NCBI RefSeq assembly: GCF_000143415.4
Contig: NW_003314283.1
Coordinates: 1,354,330-1,418,329, forward strand
Reading direction: 5' to 3'
DNA from: Selaginella moellendorffii
Taxonomy: Eukaryota; Streptophyta; Lycopodiopsida; Selaginellales; Selaginellaceae
Length of the DNA: 64,000 nucleotides
Positions 53,692 through 64,000 of this stretch are shown here, piece by piece. Each line of letters opens with the position of its first letter. Position 1 is the stretch's first letter. A program made the translations under genes and the position numbers. Below the pieces are notes generated by a model. That model was given only the letters and a program-made list of their open reading frames with translations. It was not told the origin of the DNA and ran no database searches.

Positions 53692-55449
53692 ATGGGTTCT
53701 TCTTGCGATGGTGGAGGCGGAGGAGGAGGAGAAGTGAGCTGCTGTAGATCGCCCAAATCGCCCGGCTTGTTCCTCGTGACAGGGATCAAATCCAAGCAGA
53801 TGCTCGTCTCGCTGCTCGCGATCGTTTGTGGCCTCCTGCTGCTGCTCAAGAACCCATCCTTGCTCGAATCCGAGCGCTGGAGACCCGGTAAGCGCGTAGC
53901 TTGTTACCGTGCTTCACATTGCCATCCCTGGATCGATCGAGAGCCTTTTTGCTCTCGATCTTCCTTCCAGCGATGGTCCAACTCACCGATCTTGTGGGCT
54001 TGTTTGTTTTTCTGGAGCAGTCATATTCCAGCAGGACCATCACCTGGACCTCGGCAGTGGTACGTACCTTCATGTTCTTCGTTGTCTTCTCTTTAAAACC
54101 CTTTTTCTTCTTGTCCTTCTTCCTCTCCCTCTTTGTATTTTAATGGCGCAGCTTTAAAGAATGACCGAGCCGTTCCCATCGCGGCTTCACACAGCTCACA
54201 CTCCACGAACTTTGGAATCTCCCCATCTATCGACGATGACACCACCAACACAAGTAAGCTCTCAAAGTTACAGAAACTATGGCGATAACTTTGATCTCGC
54301 AGATGGCAGTGGTGATCGCTGCGATTTCTCGCGTGGGCGATGGGTTTTCGACGAGACAAAGCCGCGCTACACTGGCCACCACTGCCGGGCATGGCTTTCC
54401 AAGCCCTGGATGTGTAGATTGGATCGACATCACAACTTAAGTTACGAGAGCTACCGCTGGCAGCCGCGCGGATGTGACTTGCCAGGCTTTGATTCCACAC
54501 AGCTCCTCCACAGGTCAGTACACAATCATTTCCTCCACTTCGCTCGCCACGGGTACCGCGCGGTACCGCACGCTACTGCGCATCACAATCTACCGTGCTG
54601 TACCGCGCGGTGTGCCGTGCTAACGGGGCCGTGTCTAGATTGAGGAACAAGACGATAGCGTTCGTGGGCGATTCGCTGGGGCGGCAGCAGTACCAGTCGA
54701 TGATTTGTATGCTGGTGGGCGACGCTTCCATGCCCAAGATCACGGACGTTTCGATCGAGTATGGGCTGGTGACCAAGGGCGAGGGCGCGCAACGATTCGC
54801 CGCCACCAACACGACGGTCCTCTTCCACTGGTCGGCGTCGCTGGGCGATCCGCAGCCCCTCGAGGCCGGGCTATGGGCGCTCCACCTCGATCGAGCGCCG
54901 GGGTTTCTCGCCAGGAACGCGCAGAGATTGGATGTGGTGATCGTCAACACTGGTCACCACTGGAATCGGGGAAAGATCCGCGCGAACAAGTGGGTCCTCC
55001 ATGTCGATGGCAAGGTCGCGAATTTGCGAGTGGATGCCGCGAGGAGGATCGCGCTGACGAGCGCGGCGCGGTGGCTGGGCGAGCAGCGGGAGAGGATCCG
55101 GGGATTCGTGAGGAGCTTGTCGCCCAGGCACTTCCGGGGCGGGGACTGGAACTCTGGCGGGCGATGCGATGGGATTCGAGAGATCGAGGAGGAGGAAGAG
55201 CTTGGCGGGGATTTGATCGCCCAGGAAGCCGTGAGGAGCACGAATGGAGCAGTGACGCTGCTGGAGATTAGCAATCTCTCCAGGACGAGGGGCGAGGCTC
55301 ACATCTCCTCGGCATTCGTTGGATCGTCCTCTTCTTCTTCTTCATCCTCTCCCAGGCAGCAGGATTGCTTGCACTGGTGCTTGCCCGGCGTCCCCGATAC
55401 TTGGAACGAGCTCTTGTTCGCCCATCTCATCGATGATCGTGCCCCTTGA
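53692..55449 (+). CDS. Trichome birefringence-like (TBL/DUF231) O-acetyltransferase-like protein
   Basis: Five exons: 53692-53887, 54021-54059, 54152-54253, 54303-54513, 54639-55449, 452 aa. A type II membrane anchor (MLVSLLAIVCGLLLLL) lies near residues 36-53. The TBL domain follows (RCDFSRGRWVFDE, YTGHHCRAWLSKPWMC, YRWQPRGCDLPGFD). The GDS motif FVGDSLGRQQ and the C-terminal DxxH motif DCLHWCLPGVPDTWNELL supply the Ser and the Asp/His of the catalytic triad. TBL proteins work in the Golgi, acetylating cell-wall polysaccharides. The precise substrate (xylan, mannan, pectin) cannot be told. The Ser run before DxxH is low-complexity. Confidence 0.9.
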
Positions 55450-55870
55450 TTCTTTCCACGCTGGGATATCGCAGTTTTCCTCGCAGATGGAATGATCTGT
55501 GCCTCTCGAGCTCGCGGATCCGTGGGGAATCTCTTTTTCCGGATGGGTGTATGGATCTTGCGGCTGCGTGGAAGAGGCCGAGGCCTTTTCTCGTGATTTT
55601 AGAGCGATCACGTTGCCCGCGTTTGATGCACTCACGGATTGTTTTTGGAATGCCCAGGAAAAATCAAATGCAACTAACATTGCCCAGTGGAGACGATATT
55701 TCTTGGAATTCTGCAGTTGCTGCATACGGGTATATATGCTTTTGGCATATGCCCTCTTTCCTGAGAGAATGTTCTCAGGAACGTCAAATCTTTTTCGTGT
55801 GTGCTTTCGGTTGCGGCAAATACGATGAGATGAGGACTCTGAGAGGAGCTTGGTGTGATCGTCAAGTCCT
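55450..55870 (+). pseudogene. degenerate PPR fragment
   Basis: Scattered similarity to the start of the PPR gene at 50094: ggatccgtggggaatctc, tgtatggatcttgcggctgcgtgg (compare 50289-50312), and a later stretch matching MPSRDEISWNS. Large parts of the repeats are missing and frames change. It starts directly after the TBL stop codon. Confidence 0.7.
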
Positions 55871-56049
55871 CAACTCCCAAAGAAATCAAAGAGTGATTTG
55901 AGAAAATGCCTGGGCCCTTTGGTTCCATCTGGGGCTCTGGATTGAGAACAAGTGAGAGAACGTGCAATTCTGTAGCTCCGTACTTTTGTTCCATCCCTTG
56001 GCTCAAATGCTTTTGTTTTTTGCGAAGTGGTGAATCAGGATCCAGCTGA

Positions 56050-57080
56050 AATTTGGGAAGCTCAGATGTGTCGGGTGACGCACAAGTAAAACCAAACTGG
56101 CATGCCAGCTTTTCGATCAACCTGGACTGCAAAAAGCGGCCACAGCAACTCAACGCCGTTGAGCAAAACTGTTTGGACAAGAACACCATCGTCAATTGCC
56201 TTGAGCAGTGTGTCCATGTTGAGAACTGGAGTTATGCCATTAGGCCTTGTGCCCTCGTGTCAAAGAGTATATGTCGAGCACAGGCTCTCTCAGCACTTCT
56301 TCATGCTCGTATATGCACAGAGAACCCTCTGTCTTTGAGAAAACTACGTCCCAGTCAGAGCCATACTTCGAGAGCATCGACCGTCAGGTTCCTGTTTCCT
56401 TTGCTTACGTCCCACTTAAGAGGTGCTTAGGACCTATAAGCCTCGCCAACCGTGGTAGACCGCACAGACAGAAGCTCAGTGTCCCCTGCATTGTCGCTGC
56501 AGATCAAATCCGATACAGTTGCTGCACCGAAAGCCACTGGTGTGGAATATCTCGGTCAGCCTGGATGCATCGTCCACTAACCATATCACCCGTTTCCCTG
56601 CGTGACGCAATACGTCTGCCACTCTATTCCACCCGGATGATGGTGCCTTGAGCTCGCCATCACTTTCCTTCACCAATTCATCCAGTAACGGAGCGAAAAA
56701 CTCCCGTGCCGCTTCTAGCTCCATCTTGTTTGCGTACTTGACGTGCATATTCTCAAGATTACCAGGTAACCCCTCGTCAGCTCCTGACGAAGTGCTTTGA
56801 GCAAAGTCATCTTTCCGGATTGCCAAGCTCCTGTCAGCGTAAGTTGTTGACAAGATCATCCAGATGAGGCCATGGAACGTAGTAATGTGCCGAAAGATTC
56901 TATGCACTTCCAGAAAAGAAATCCTGTCTTTGCGTTCGCGAGCTTCTCCCCCATACGATTTAGCCAAACACTTGGGAACCTTTTTATTTTACTAATGTTT
57001 TTCTTTCACCGCCTTCGATATTGCAGCTATTGGGTGCGAGAGCTTTTCCGGGAAGCGCGCAGCTTTGCTATGATCTAGTG
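56050..57080 (-). pseudogene. decayed unrecognised gene (possible NTPase family)
   Basis: The longest open part, 56476-56967, reads FLEVHRIFRHITTFHGLIWM, then FFAPLLDELVKESDGE and AGKRVIWLVDDASRLTEIF. Further 3', SKTEGSLCIYEHEEVLREP and DIYSLTRGHK occur in another frame. The IWLV-D phrase resembles one at 31.8-32.0 kb. No catalytic motif is visible. It is treated as a gene remnant, but single-exon expression of the 163-codon part cannot be excluded. Confidence 0.45.
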
Positions 57081-60000
57081 GCTGCTTGGGAGGAGCATTG
57101 CCTTAACCACGGACGAGCTGGTTTCTTTTGATATTAAAAGAGGTTTTCTCGTGGAACACTTTACTTGCAACGGTGGGCAAGTTTATCACTGGCAACGATG
57201 CTAAAATCTTGCCTCAAGCTCTCAAAGTAGTGCAGCCCATCGGCTAGGAGACATGAACGAGACAAGCGTGATCAAGTTACCTTTCGATGCAATTCTGGCC
57301 GATAGTGTCAGGCAAACTCGAAAACATAATAGCAGCTGATGGGTCGCTTGTATTCATGCTGCATAAGCTCCTCAAACCACTGGTGTGCTAGACCAAGTTC
57401 CACAACATGAAGCAGCCCAATGTAATTTGCTTAAAAGCCAAAACTCACATTATTCATTTAGATTAATCTCATATTTATACCTAATAAATATGTAATAATT
57501 TCTAAACTTTCTTAAGCACCTCTTAATATATTCTAGTTTATTCTAGATTGGATTTGTGGCCATAAATAATCATAATGTTACTTCTTTGATCTAATGTATC
57601 AAAATAGTTTTTATGGAAATTAAATCAATTAAAAAATAAATTTAAGTTTGAAAACAAGAAATATTTGTATATATTGGTCATGCTAGTGTAATCTTGTAAA
57701 AATGATAATTAAAAAAAATCTATAAAATCATCACATCAATTAATAGATGATCTTTAATGCAAAAGCAAATATTCCTATTAAGCTTCATCATAAAATGAGG
57801 CCCCAAGGACTTTGAGACTTATAGATAACATATTTTTCCAACATCTTTTAGACATTTGGTCATAAGATCTTAATTTCATTGGATGATATGTTGCAATTTT
57901 AACCCTAGATAACAAATCAAGATTGGGGAAATTAGTATACTTTTACCTAAGTTAATCAATTGTCACATTAGAAGGACTATCTAAAGGATTTAGAGAGGGA
58001 ATAAAACATAAAGGAAACAATTAAAAAAATGATGTGATGGAAGTAAAGGTAAAAACAAAAAGATGAAACCTCAAAATCATATTTGGCATTTTTGTGCTGT
58101 AATGAATTCATACCAAATATAAAGTTCAAAACCTGACTTGGCAGTACTCACAAGGAGTGGATCTCATGCTCAAGATCACCTACATGCATAATTAGGTTTG
58201 CTCATTCTATGTATAGCTGTTGCTATAGAGAATAAAGATTAACTTTACCACAAAAATTAAGATTGAAAAATAACCACTAAATGAATTTCTTGTGAATATG
58301 ACTATTAGTATCAAAATTTACTTGAAAGTTACTTGTTGGCAAAAAAATTTTAAATGTTCTTTTTTTACTACTATAATAGTAGGAGGCTGGTATTTCTTAA
58401 CCTTTTATTAATATTTAATTAAGCTAGTTGAGAAATTACATTTGGGCCAAATAAACATAATGTAAAAACTCTCATATGTTTCTTATTGTACTTGGATTGG
58501 ATGAGAAACTTATATATTAGTTTGTATTTACTATTGTTGGAAACCCTTATAATAATAAGCTTAGTTCCTCAATATTTGCTATAGCTTACTATGTTTATTA
58601 GATATTCTCACTATGTGTTGGTCTTGTTTTGGTCTTAATAGCTATTTATGAAATTTACAATTTAAACATATCTATAAAATATAAAAAATATCCTAAATAT
58701 GATGGTGTTATTTCCTCATAATCTAACACCATTCTATATAGCATGTTTATCTTTGTTTTGCATTCAGCTTAAGTCTAAGCTTAAACTCTATACCATGCTA
58801 GCTGATGAAGTACTCAAATCCTTGCATTAATCCACTAGTATGTTAAAATAATGCTAAACACTATTTAGTGTTGTTTAAAGCTACTTTTTATCTCCACATA
58901 AAATACAGAAATGTGTATATTTAATTAGCCCAAGAACACTGGTTTATATATAGAAACAAGTGGTCTAAATTAAAATTAATCTAATGGCTATCAAAATCTT
59001 ACTATGCTAATATTAGTATACTACATTGTACAATTCTACATATCATCCTCCTTAACCCAGCATTGATTCTACTTTTAGTAAGAATGGATTAAGAAATATG
59101 AAGGGAAGATTAAAAGATTTAGCATTTACTTTACTACCTTACATTTATAATATGACCTTTCTCAAATGTGGAAAAGAATCAAGGTGATCCATGGGAACAC
59201 CACACTATTTCCAGCCATCAATGCCTTGTCTTAGAATGTATTAAGCAAGATAATAATTGGCAAAGATGTTCCACATGAATTATGATAGCATTACAATTGA
59301 GGCACATTATTGAGTTGGGATCTCACATAGATGATCTTGGGTTACTTGATAAAAAAATATTCTAAATAGAAACACCAATGCTATAATGTTATTACTATCA
59401 CTTAGTGACTTATGTTGTATTATTAATTAAAGATTAAATAATAACATTTAACATATTATTAATATTTATTTCTAAGATTTAAAAAAACTAAATATTATTG
59501 TAAGTGTAACAAAATTTTGTTTTTTGAAAGTATATCTGTAAATAATTAATTCAATTACACTTACGAAAGACTCATCTTCAATGTTACTGAATTAACTTGA
59601 ATGAAATAGAAAATCTCAAAATCTTTTGAATAGAATAAACACTTATTTTCTGGAATTCAATGCATTTGCCATACCTTATAGCTTCTAGAACTTCTGGAGT
59701 TTTCATGAACCTTATAAAAGGGTCATATTGCTCATATATGAGTAGAGGTATGGACATTATGGATGGAATGGACATATTAAATCTAGACAAAGACATGAAG
59801 ACTATTATTCCTTCTAACTTCATAAAGTTTATGATTTGAATTATTTAATGAAGGGGCAGATTATTTTAGGAGCAAAAATAAGCTTTCTTCATTATTAGTA
59901 TTTTGCCATCTTACTTTTGCTCTACTTTAGCAATTTCCTTTTCTATATCACTACTGGTATAATCATCTCTTGAGCTCAAGTCTACTATCCTATTGTATGC

Positions 60001-61849
60001 ATCCCTACAAGTTATATAAATTAGAGATTTCTCATGTATCCCAAAAGCAAACTCTTGCATCAGTAGTTGTAAAGACATTTTTTCCTTAATAGCCATATAT
60101 GATCTCATATAACCATCCTTTCATAAATATCTTTTCAATCCCTCTAACATTTTTTATTGTTATGACAAAAACATAAAAATCATTGATGACTCAATGATAG
60201 AGGGAGTGACAATTTAATATGTGAATATCCTAAAAAGATATATATATTAAAATTTTGTTATAACATTCTTATTTATTTGTAAATATTTGAATGTCAAGTG
60301 ATATTAATTTCTCAAATTATCATTTGTATAACTTTCTTATTTGGCTATAACATTCAATCCAATTCCTTCTGAGAAGTTGTAACACTAATAATGGCTATAC
60401 ATTTAATCTTTCTCTATAATGCAATAATGTAGCTATAATCAAAATATTTATAATGTTTGTAGTGGTGATATTAGCATACTATAATTAACCAAAAGAACAA
60501 CTTGAGAGAGCATCCATTAGAGATTAAATATAAAAGGAAAGAGCCCATAAATAAAAGTGTAACCTTTTTTTCTATTAGTTAAAGGTTTTGGGATATTTAG
60601 AGTTAACTGTAATTATATTTAAGTTGTTATGGGTTTTTCAAAATTTAGGAGTTTACATTTGGTATCAAATAAGACTTAGATTCAAACTCTATTTTACAAA
60701 CAAATTCAGAAGCTATTCATAGCAATTTATAGCAATCAAGAAGGGGTGATGGATTAACAAATAAGGGCTACCATAATTATAAATATTTTAGGAAAATATT
60801 AGTGGATATATATATTAAATTTCATAGCATAGAATACTATTAAGAGTTTTTATTCAGTATTATAATAGGAAGCTGATACTTTTATATAGCTGCTTATATA
60901 GATGAAACTGTCACAATAGGGTATTTTTGCATAGATTATCTAAACTTCATTTGTGTTTTTCAAATTATAATTTAATTTAGGTTTTAATCTCTCAACTCAA
61001 CATTTTCTATCTTTTGTGGTTTTGCCCAAAATTAATTTCTTCAAAAAGCTTCTCTCTATCTATCATCTAAATTGATTTCTTGATAGATAGAATTATAAAA
61101 AAAAATGTGTCTTAAAATATCTTTAAAAACAAATAAATAGTATAACAATAATTTATCTTTTACATTTTGATCATTTGTTTTTGACATATGTATATTTCAA
61201 TATAAAATATATCAACAATTTCTGTATAAATATATGGTTTTAAATTTTTCATAGAAAAATAAAAGTATCACTTATTATGATTGAAAACCCAACAAAAACA
61301 GTTTTTAAAATAAATGAATTTTAACTATAATAAAATAAACTATTATGATGCCATTAAAATAGGGGCTCTATTGACTACTACTTTTCAAAGAGTAAAGAAA
61401 GAGAAAAAACAACAGAAAAATCATAGAAGAAATTAAGATTAACAAAAAATATATGTAATAATAATTTATAAATCATAGTTAATATTTAAACAATATATTT
61501 TGTTTTAAAACATAAATTTTATTCATATATATTGGAAGAGTTGGTTAATTTAGAGTGAGGCCTTGACTAAAGAGAAGTCGTTAATTCACCAAGTTAAATT
61601 TTGCTTATGGGTACTAGCCGAGAAAAATATTTCAAAGTCTGCTTTTCATACACCATTTAGTTTATATGAATTTTTGTTGATATTGTTTGGTTTAAATTAG
61701 GAACTTTTAATAGGCCGATCCTCCAGAAATTCTACATGTGTAATAATTGAAATGCTTCGTATAAAGGGATTAAGAATAATTGGCACCACCTACAGATCCA
61801 CTAATGTCTCTTCCTGATGTTCCTCTAGATCGTGGTCCGTCCACGAGAG
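57081..61849. other. long AT-rich intergenic stretch
   Basis: No gene seen. Small ORFs (for example 59584-59823 and 59911-60108, minus) look like nothing known. A decayed primer-binding-site-like ttggtatcaaataagac near 60659 hints at an old LTR element, but no LTR pair could be found. Confidence 0.6.
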
Positions 61850-63133
61850 TGTAAGGAACCAACTCCCCAAGGTGTCGTAGGCTAAAGGATCCCCGAAAGC
61901 ATGACCAAAATGACAAAGAGTTCATCAGATGGGACCGAGTCTAAGATCGAGTCCAAGATTGACTCTGAGATTGAGTTTGAGATAGAGTTCGGAATCGAGT
62001 CCGAGGTCGAGTCCGAAGTTGAGTCCGAGTTCGAGACCGAGTTCGAGACCGAGTCCGAGGTCGAGTCCGAAGTCGAGTCCGAGTTCAAGACTGAGTTCGA
62101 GACCGAGTCCGAAGTCGAGTCCGAGTTCAAGACTGAGTTCGAGACCGAGTCCGAAGTCGAGTCCGAGTTCAAGACTGAGTTCGAGACCGAGTCCGAAGTC
62201 GAGTCCGAGTTCAAGATTGAGTTCGAGACCGAGTCCGAAGTCGAGTCCGAGATCAGGTCCGAGATCATGTCCGAGATCAAGTCCGAGACCGAATCCAAAG
62301 TCGGGTCCGAGATCGAGTCTGAGACCGAGTCCAAGTACTAATACAAGTCAAAGGGTGAAAACCCAAAGTGTGTGTCTCCGGGGGGGGGGGGGGGAGGGCT
62401 GGAGGGGGTTCCAAAAGTATAGTAGGGATAGTGAGGTCCAAGAACCAGTCTTGAAGGAACTCTCCAGTGGTACTTCCAAACTGACTTGAGGTTGAGACTG
62501 GGGCCGAGGGGCTTTAGGTGGGAGTGAGCATAGACTTGGGTGGTGCCGGAGGGGCCACCCCAGAAAGTGCTCAAGAGCAGCTCCCACTCCCGAAAGGGAA
62601 ACCGACTACAATGCTCCCAGCTCATGTGGAATGGTGCCCCATTTGAGTACCTTGTGGCTCATCAGTCCTTGCCCTTCCTAAAGGCTTGGGCCTTCCCTTC
62701 GGGATGGAGGTGGGGGGGTAGAAGTACCCATACCGAGCTGTTAAGCCACGGTGTTTCGCCCCGGCGTCCCGAAGCAAGTGTTGCACCCAAGACTTGGGAT
62801 TTAGAGGGTCCTATGATCAAGTCTTGTGGTACCAAGGGATGTTAAGAACCTAGAGGTTTGGTGTGCTTGGCTGCTTGTGCCTGCGGGGAGTGTAGCCGAA
62901 CCTTAAGTCCAATCTAACCCGGGGAGGGGGATTGGGAGAGATTTGGGAATCTATGGATGGATGACTAACATTCCGTTGTTTGTGCAGTGAGTAGTTGAAA
63001 CCAAGTAGGACCAAGTAGGAGCTAGTACCATAGGTGGGAACCTTGGTGAGGGAACTTAGCAAAAGCTAGGGTAGTGTTGGACGGATAGACGAGGTAAGCT
63101 GGCAAATTGGAAAGGAAAAATTTTTGGCTTACA
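61850..63133 (+). repeat. 5' LTR of the second retrotransposon
   Basis: 1284 bp, bounded by TGTAAG...CTTACA. It contains a minisatellite (61925-62340) and a 15-nt G run (62380-62394). Confidence 0.7.
61925..62340. repeat. GA-rich minisatellite in the LTR, open on both strands
   Basis: A 6-bp theme (gagtcc/gagttc) builds a higher-order unit of about 42 bp, repeated several times with almost no change between about 62070 and 62240. Because the period is a multiple of three, long ORFs appear on both strands: an acidic ESEVESEF-type repeat on + and a Ser/Asp-type repeat on -. There is no sign that either is a gene. Confidence 0.88.
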
Positions 63134-63136
63134 ATT

Positions 63137-63148
63137 TGGTATCAGAGC
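63137..63148 (+). promoter_or_regulatory. primer-binding site, initiator Met tRNA
   Basis: TGGTATCAGAGC is complementary to the 3' end of plant initiator Met tRNA and lies 3 nt after the LTR end. Confidence 0.85.
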
Positions 63149-63192
63149 CTTTTCCTCAGTTCTAGCGAAGGATAGAGGCAGATTGCTGAGAG

Positions 63193-64000
63193 ATGGCAAA
63201 GGCAGGGTGCAAACGAACCAAGGCAAAGATAAAACTTCCGCTAGAGCTGGAGCCTCTGGTTGAACAAGAGGCTATGGATGAGGAATCCTTGCATGAGGAG
63301 GACTCCAGTGAGGAAACTTCCAAACAGGAGTCTGGTGGCAAGGTTTGGTCGTCCAAGTCTCGATTGGACGTTTTAAAAGGACAATTGGCACAGACCAATG
63401 CCTTGTTGGAGACTCTCGTATGCAAGCTAAAGCGTGACGAGAAGCGGAAAAAAAAGCGAAAGACTGCGGATGCTAGCAGCGCAGAAGGTGCGGACCCTTT
63501 GGTAGAGATTGAGGCAGAACCAAACAAGGTCGAACAAATCGAAGTGGAATCAGTCCCTCAGGCAGTTCCCAAGTACAAACCAAAGCCCCCACTGGTCTTC
63601 AAGGGAGTGAACGACTATAAAGTGGTGGAGGATTGGTTTTACGATATGGAGGATTACTTTCGAGCGTTGCAGTTACCGAGGTCCCATGTGCAAAACCATA
63701 CTTGGCAGATAATGCCAAGTCTTGGTGGAGAACGATAGAGGCCAACAAAAGACCAGTGGCCACTTGGGAAATGATGAAGGTGAGGATCTGCACGACATAC
63801 GTTCCTCCGAATGCTACTCTGCATCTAAGAGATGAGCTGAGTAGGCTGAAGCAGACCGGAACCATTCAGGAGTATGTGAATGGGTTTATAGCAAAGAGGA
63901 TACTTATCACGGACATGGGGGATATGGTTGCGTTCCATGCCTTCATATCTGGCTTGCAAACCTAGGTTCGCGATGAGGTGATGCGTTGGAACTCGACCAA
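63193..64000 (+). pseudogene. retrotransposon Gag with frameshift
   Basis: The ATG at 63193 opens a basic then acidic N-terminus (EEDSSEETSKQESG), a coiled stretch (QLAQTNALLETLVCKL), and a capsid start FKGVNDYKVVEDWFYDMEDYF. Near 63675 the frame shifts; the other frame continues with AKSWWRTIEA, VRICTTYVPPNATLHLRDEL and GTIQEYVNGF, the retrotransposon gag (PF03732) core. A TAG at 63963 then interrupts before VRDEVM. It continues past the window. Confidence 0.8.

Larger units (their letters stand above)
61850..64000 (+). mobile_element. LTR retrotransposon (probably Ty3), 5' part, cut by window end
   Basis: LTR 61850-63133 begins TGTAAG and ends CTTACA, a perfect 6-bp terminal inverted repeat. 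Three bases later comes the initiator-Met tRNA PBS TGGTATCAGAGC (63137-63148), then gag from 63193. Pol and the 3' LTR lie beyond the window. Confidence 0.82.

Noticed and set aside
54705-55271. 188-codon alternative-frame ORF in the TBL last exon
   Set aside because: A GC-rich exon leaves other frames open. The TBL frame carries the GDS and DxxH motifs.
60650-60680. Possible decayed primer-binding site (ttggtatcaaataagac)
   Set aside because: Only partly matches the initiator-Met PBS, and no LTR ends or gag were found around it.
61901-62341. Acidic 146-aa repeat protein
   Set aside because: Pure minisatellite inside an LTR. The opposite strand is equally open, so openness is a by-product of the repeat period.

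Overview
The window is plant nuclear DNA, most likely from the lycophyte Selaginella (S. moellendorffii type). It carries land-plant families (GLUTAMINE DUMPER, TBL/DUF231, a large S-rich PPR protein, OPR, receptor-like cytoplasmic kinase). Genes are compact with many GT-AG introns of about 50-60 bp, and gene islands are separated by AT-rich retrotransposon graveyards. Two runs of 100 N are assembly gaps (3032-3131, 32605-32704).

Layout. 0.7-6.7 kb is a conserved gene island, all on the + strand: signal peptidase subunit SPC12, tubulin-folding cofactor E (16 coding exons), a GLUTAMINE DUMPER-like membrane protein, a PTI1-like kinase (4 exons) and RPB12 (3 exons). 7.0-34.0 kb is an accessory region built around five copies or fragments of one intronless gene whose product belongs to the DIT1/PvcA (pyoverdine/dityrosine biosynthesis, isocyanide synthase) family. 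These families are known from bacteria and fungi, not normally from plants. The region is a tandem duplication: unit B1 (about 8265-22321) and unit B2 (about 22322-31621). Each unit holds the 5' end of one copy, a shared divergent promoter region, a second copy on +, a decayed unrecognised gene, and AT-rich DNA ending in an aldo-keto-reductase-derived inverted repeat. A Ty3 LTR retrotransposon (11039-19022, GTTTT target duplication) then inserted into B1 only. Of the five copies, A (7016-8578), C (23447-24997) and D (32435-34042) look intact, D apart from the gap; B (9387-10932) has a 5-nt deletion and the fragment at 22242-22637 is truncated.

34.6-49.9 kb is a second ordinary gene island: an importin-beta/transportin-3-like gene (13 exons, -), FolD (6 exons, +), an OPR (5 exons, -), two tandem alpha/beta hydrolases (+) and a HAD-like protein (-). 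An ancestral FolD-hydrolase pair was duplicated here. In one copy only FolD survives and in the other only the hydrolase survives. The dead FolD copy is split by AT-rich DNA with Ty1/copia remnants and a long inverted repeat (about 43.95-44.69 kb).

50-57 kb holds a PPR gene without an in-frame ATG at its 5' end, a TBL (trichome birefringence-like) gene, a PPR fragment and a decayed gene. 57-61.8 kb is AT-rich with nothing convincing. From 61850 to the window end there is the 5' part of a second LTR retrotransposon: a 1.28-kb LTR containing a GA-rich minisatellite, an initiator-Met PBS and a frameshifted gag.

Together, the housekeeping islands are unremarkable. The point of interest is the recently amplified DIT1/PvcA-like cluster, which suggests an acquired isocyanide or N-formyl amino-acid (spore-wall or defence) chemistry in a vascular plant. 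Gene conversion and divergent promoters point to recent, active evolution. No dioxygenase or P450 partner gene is visible in the window.
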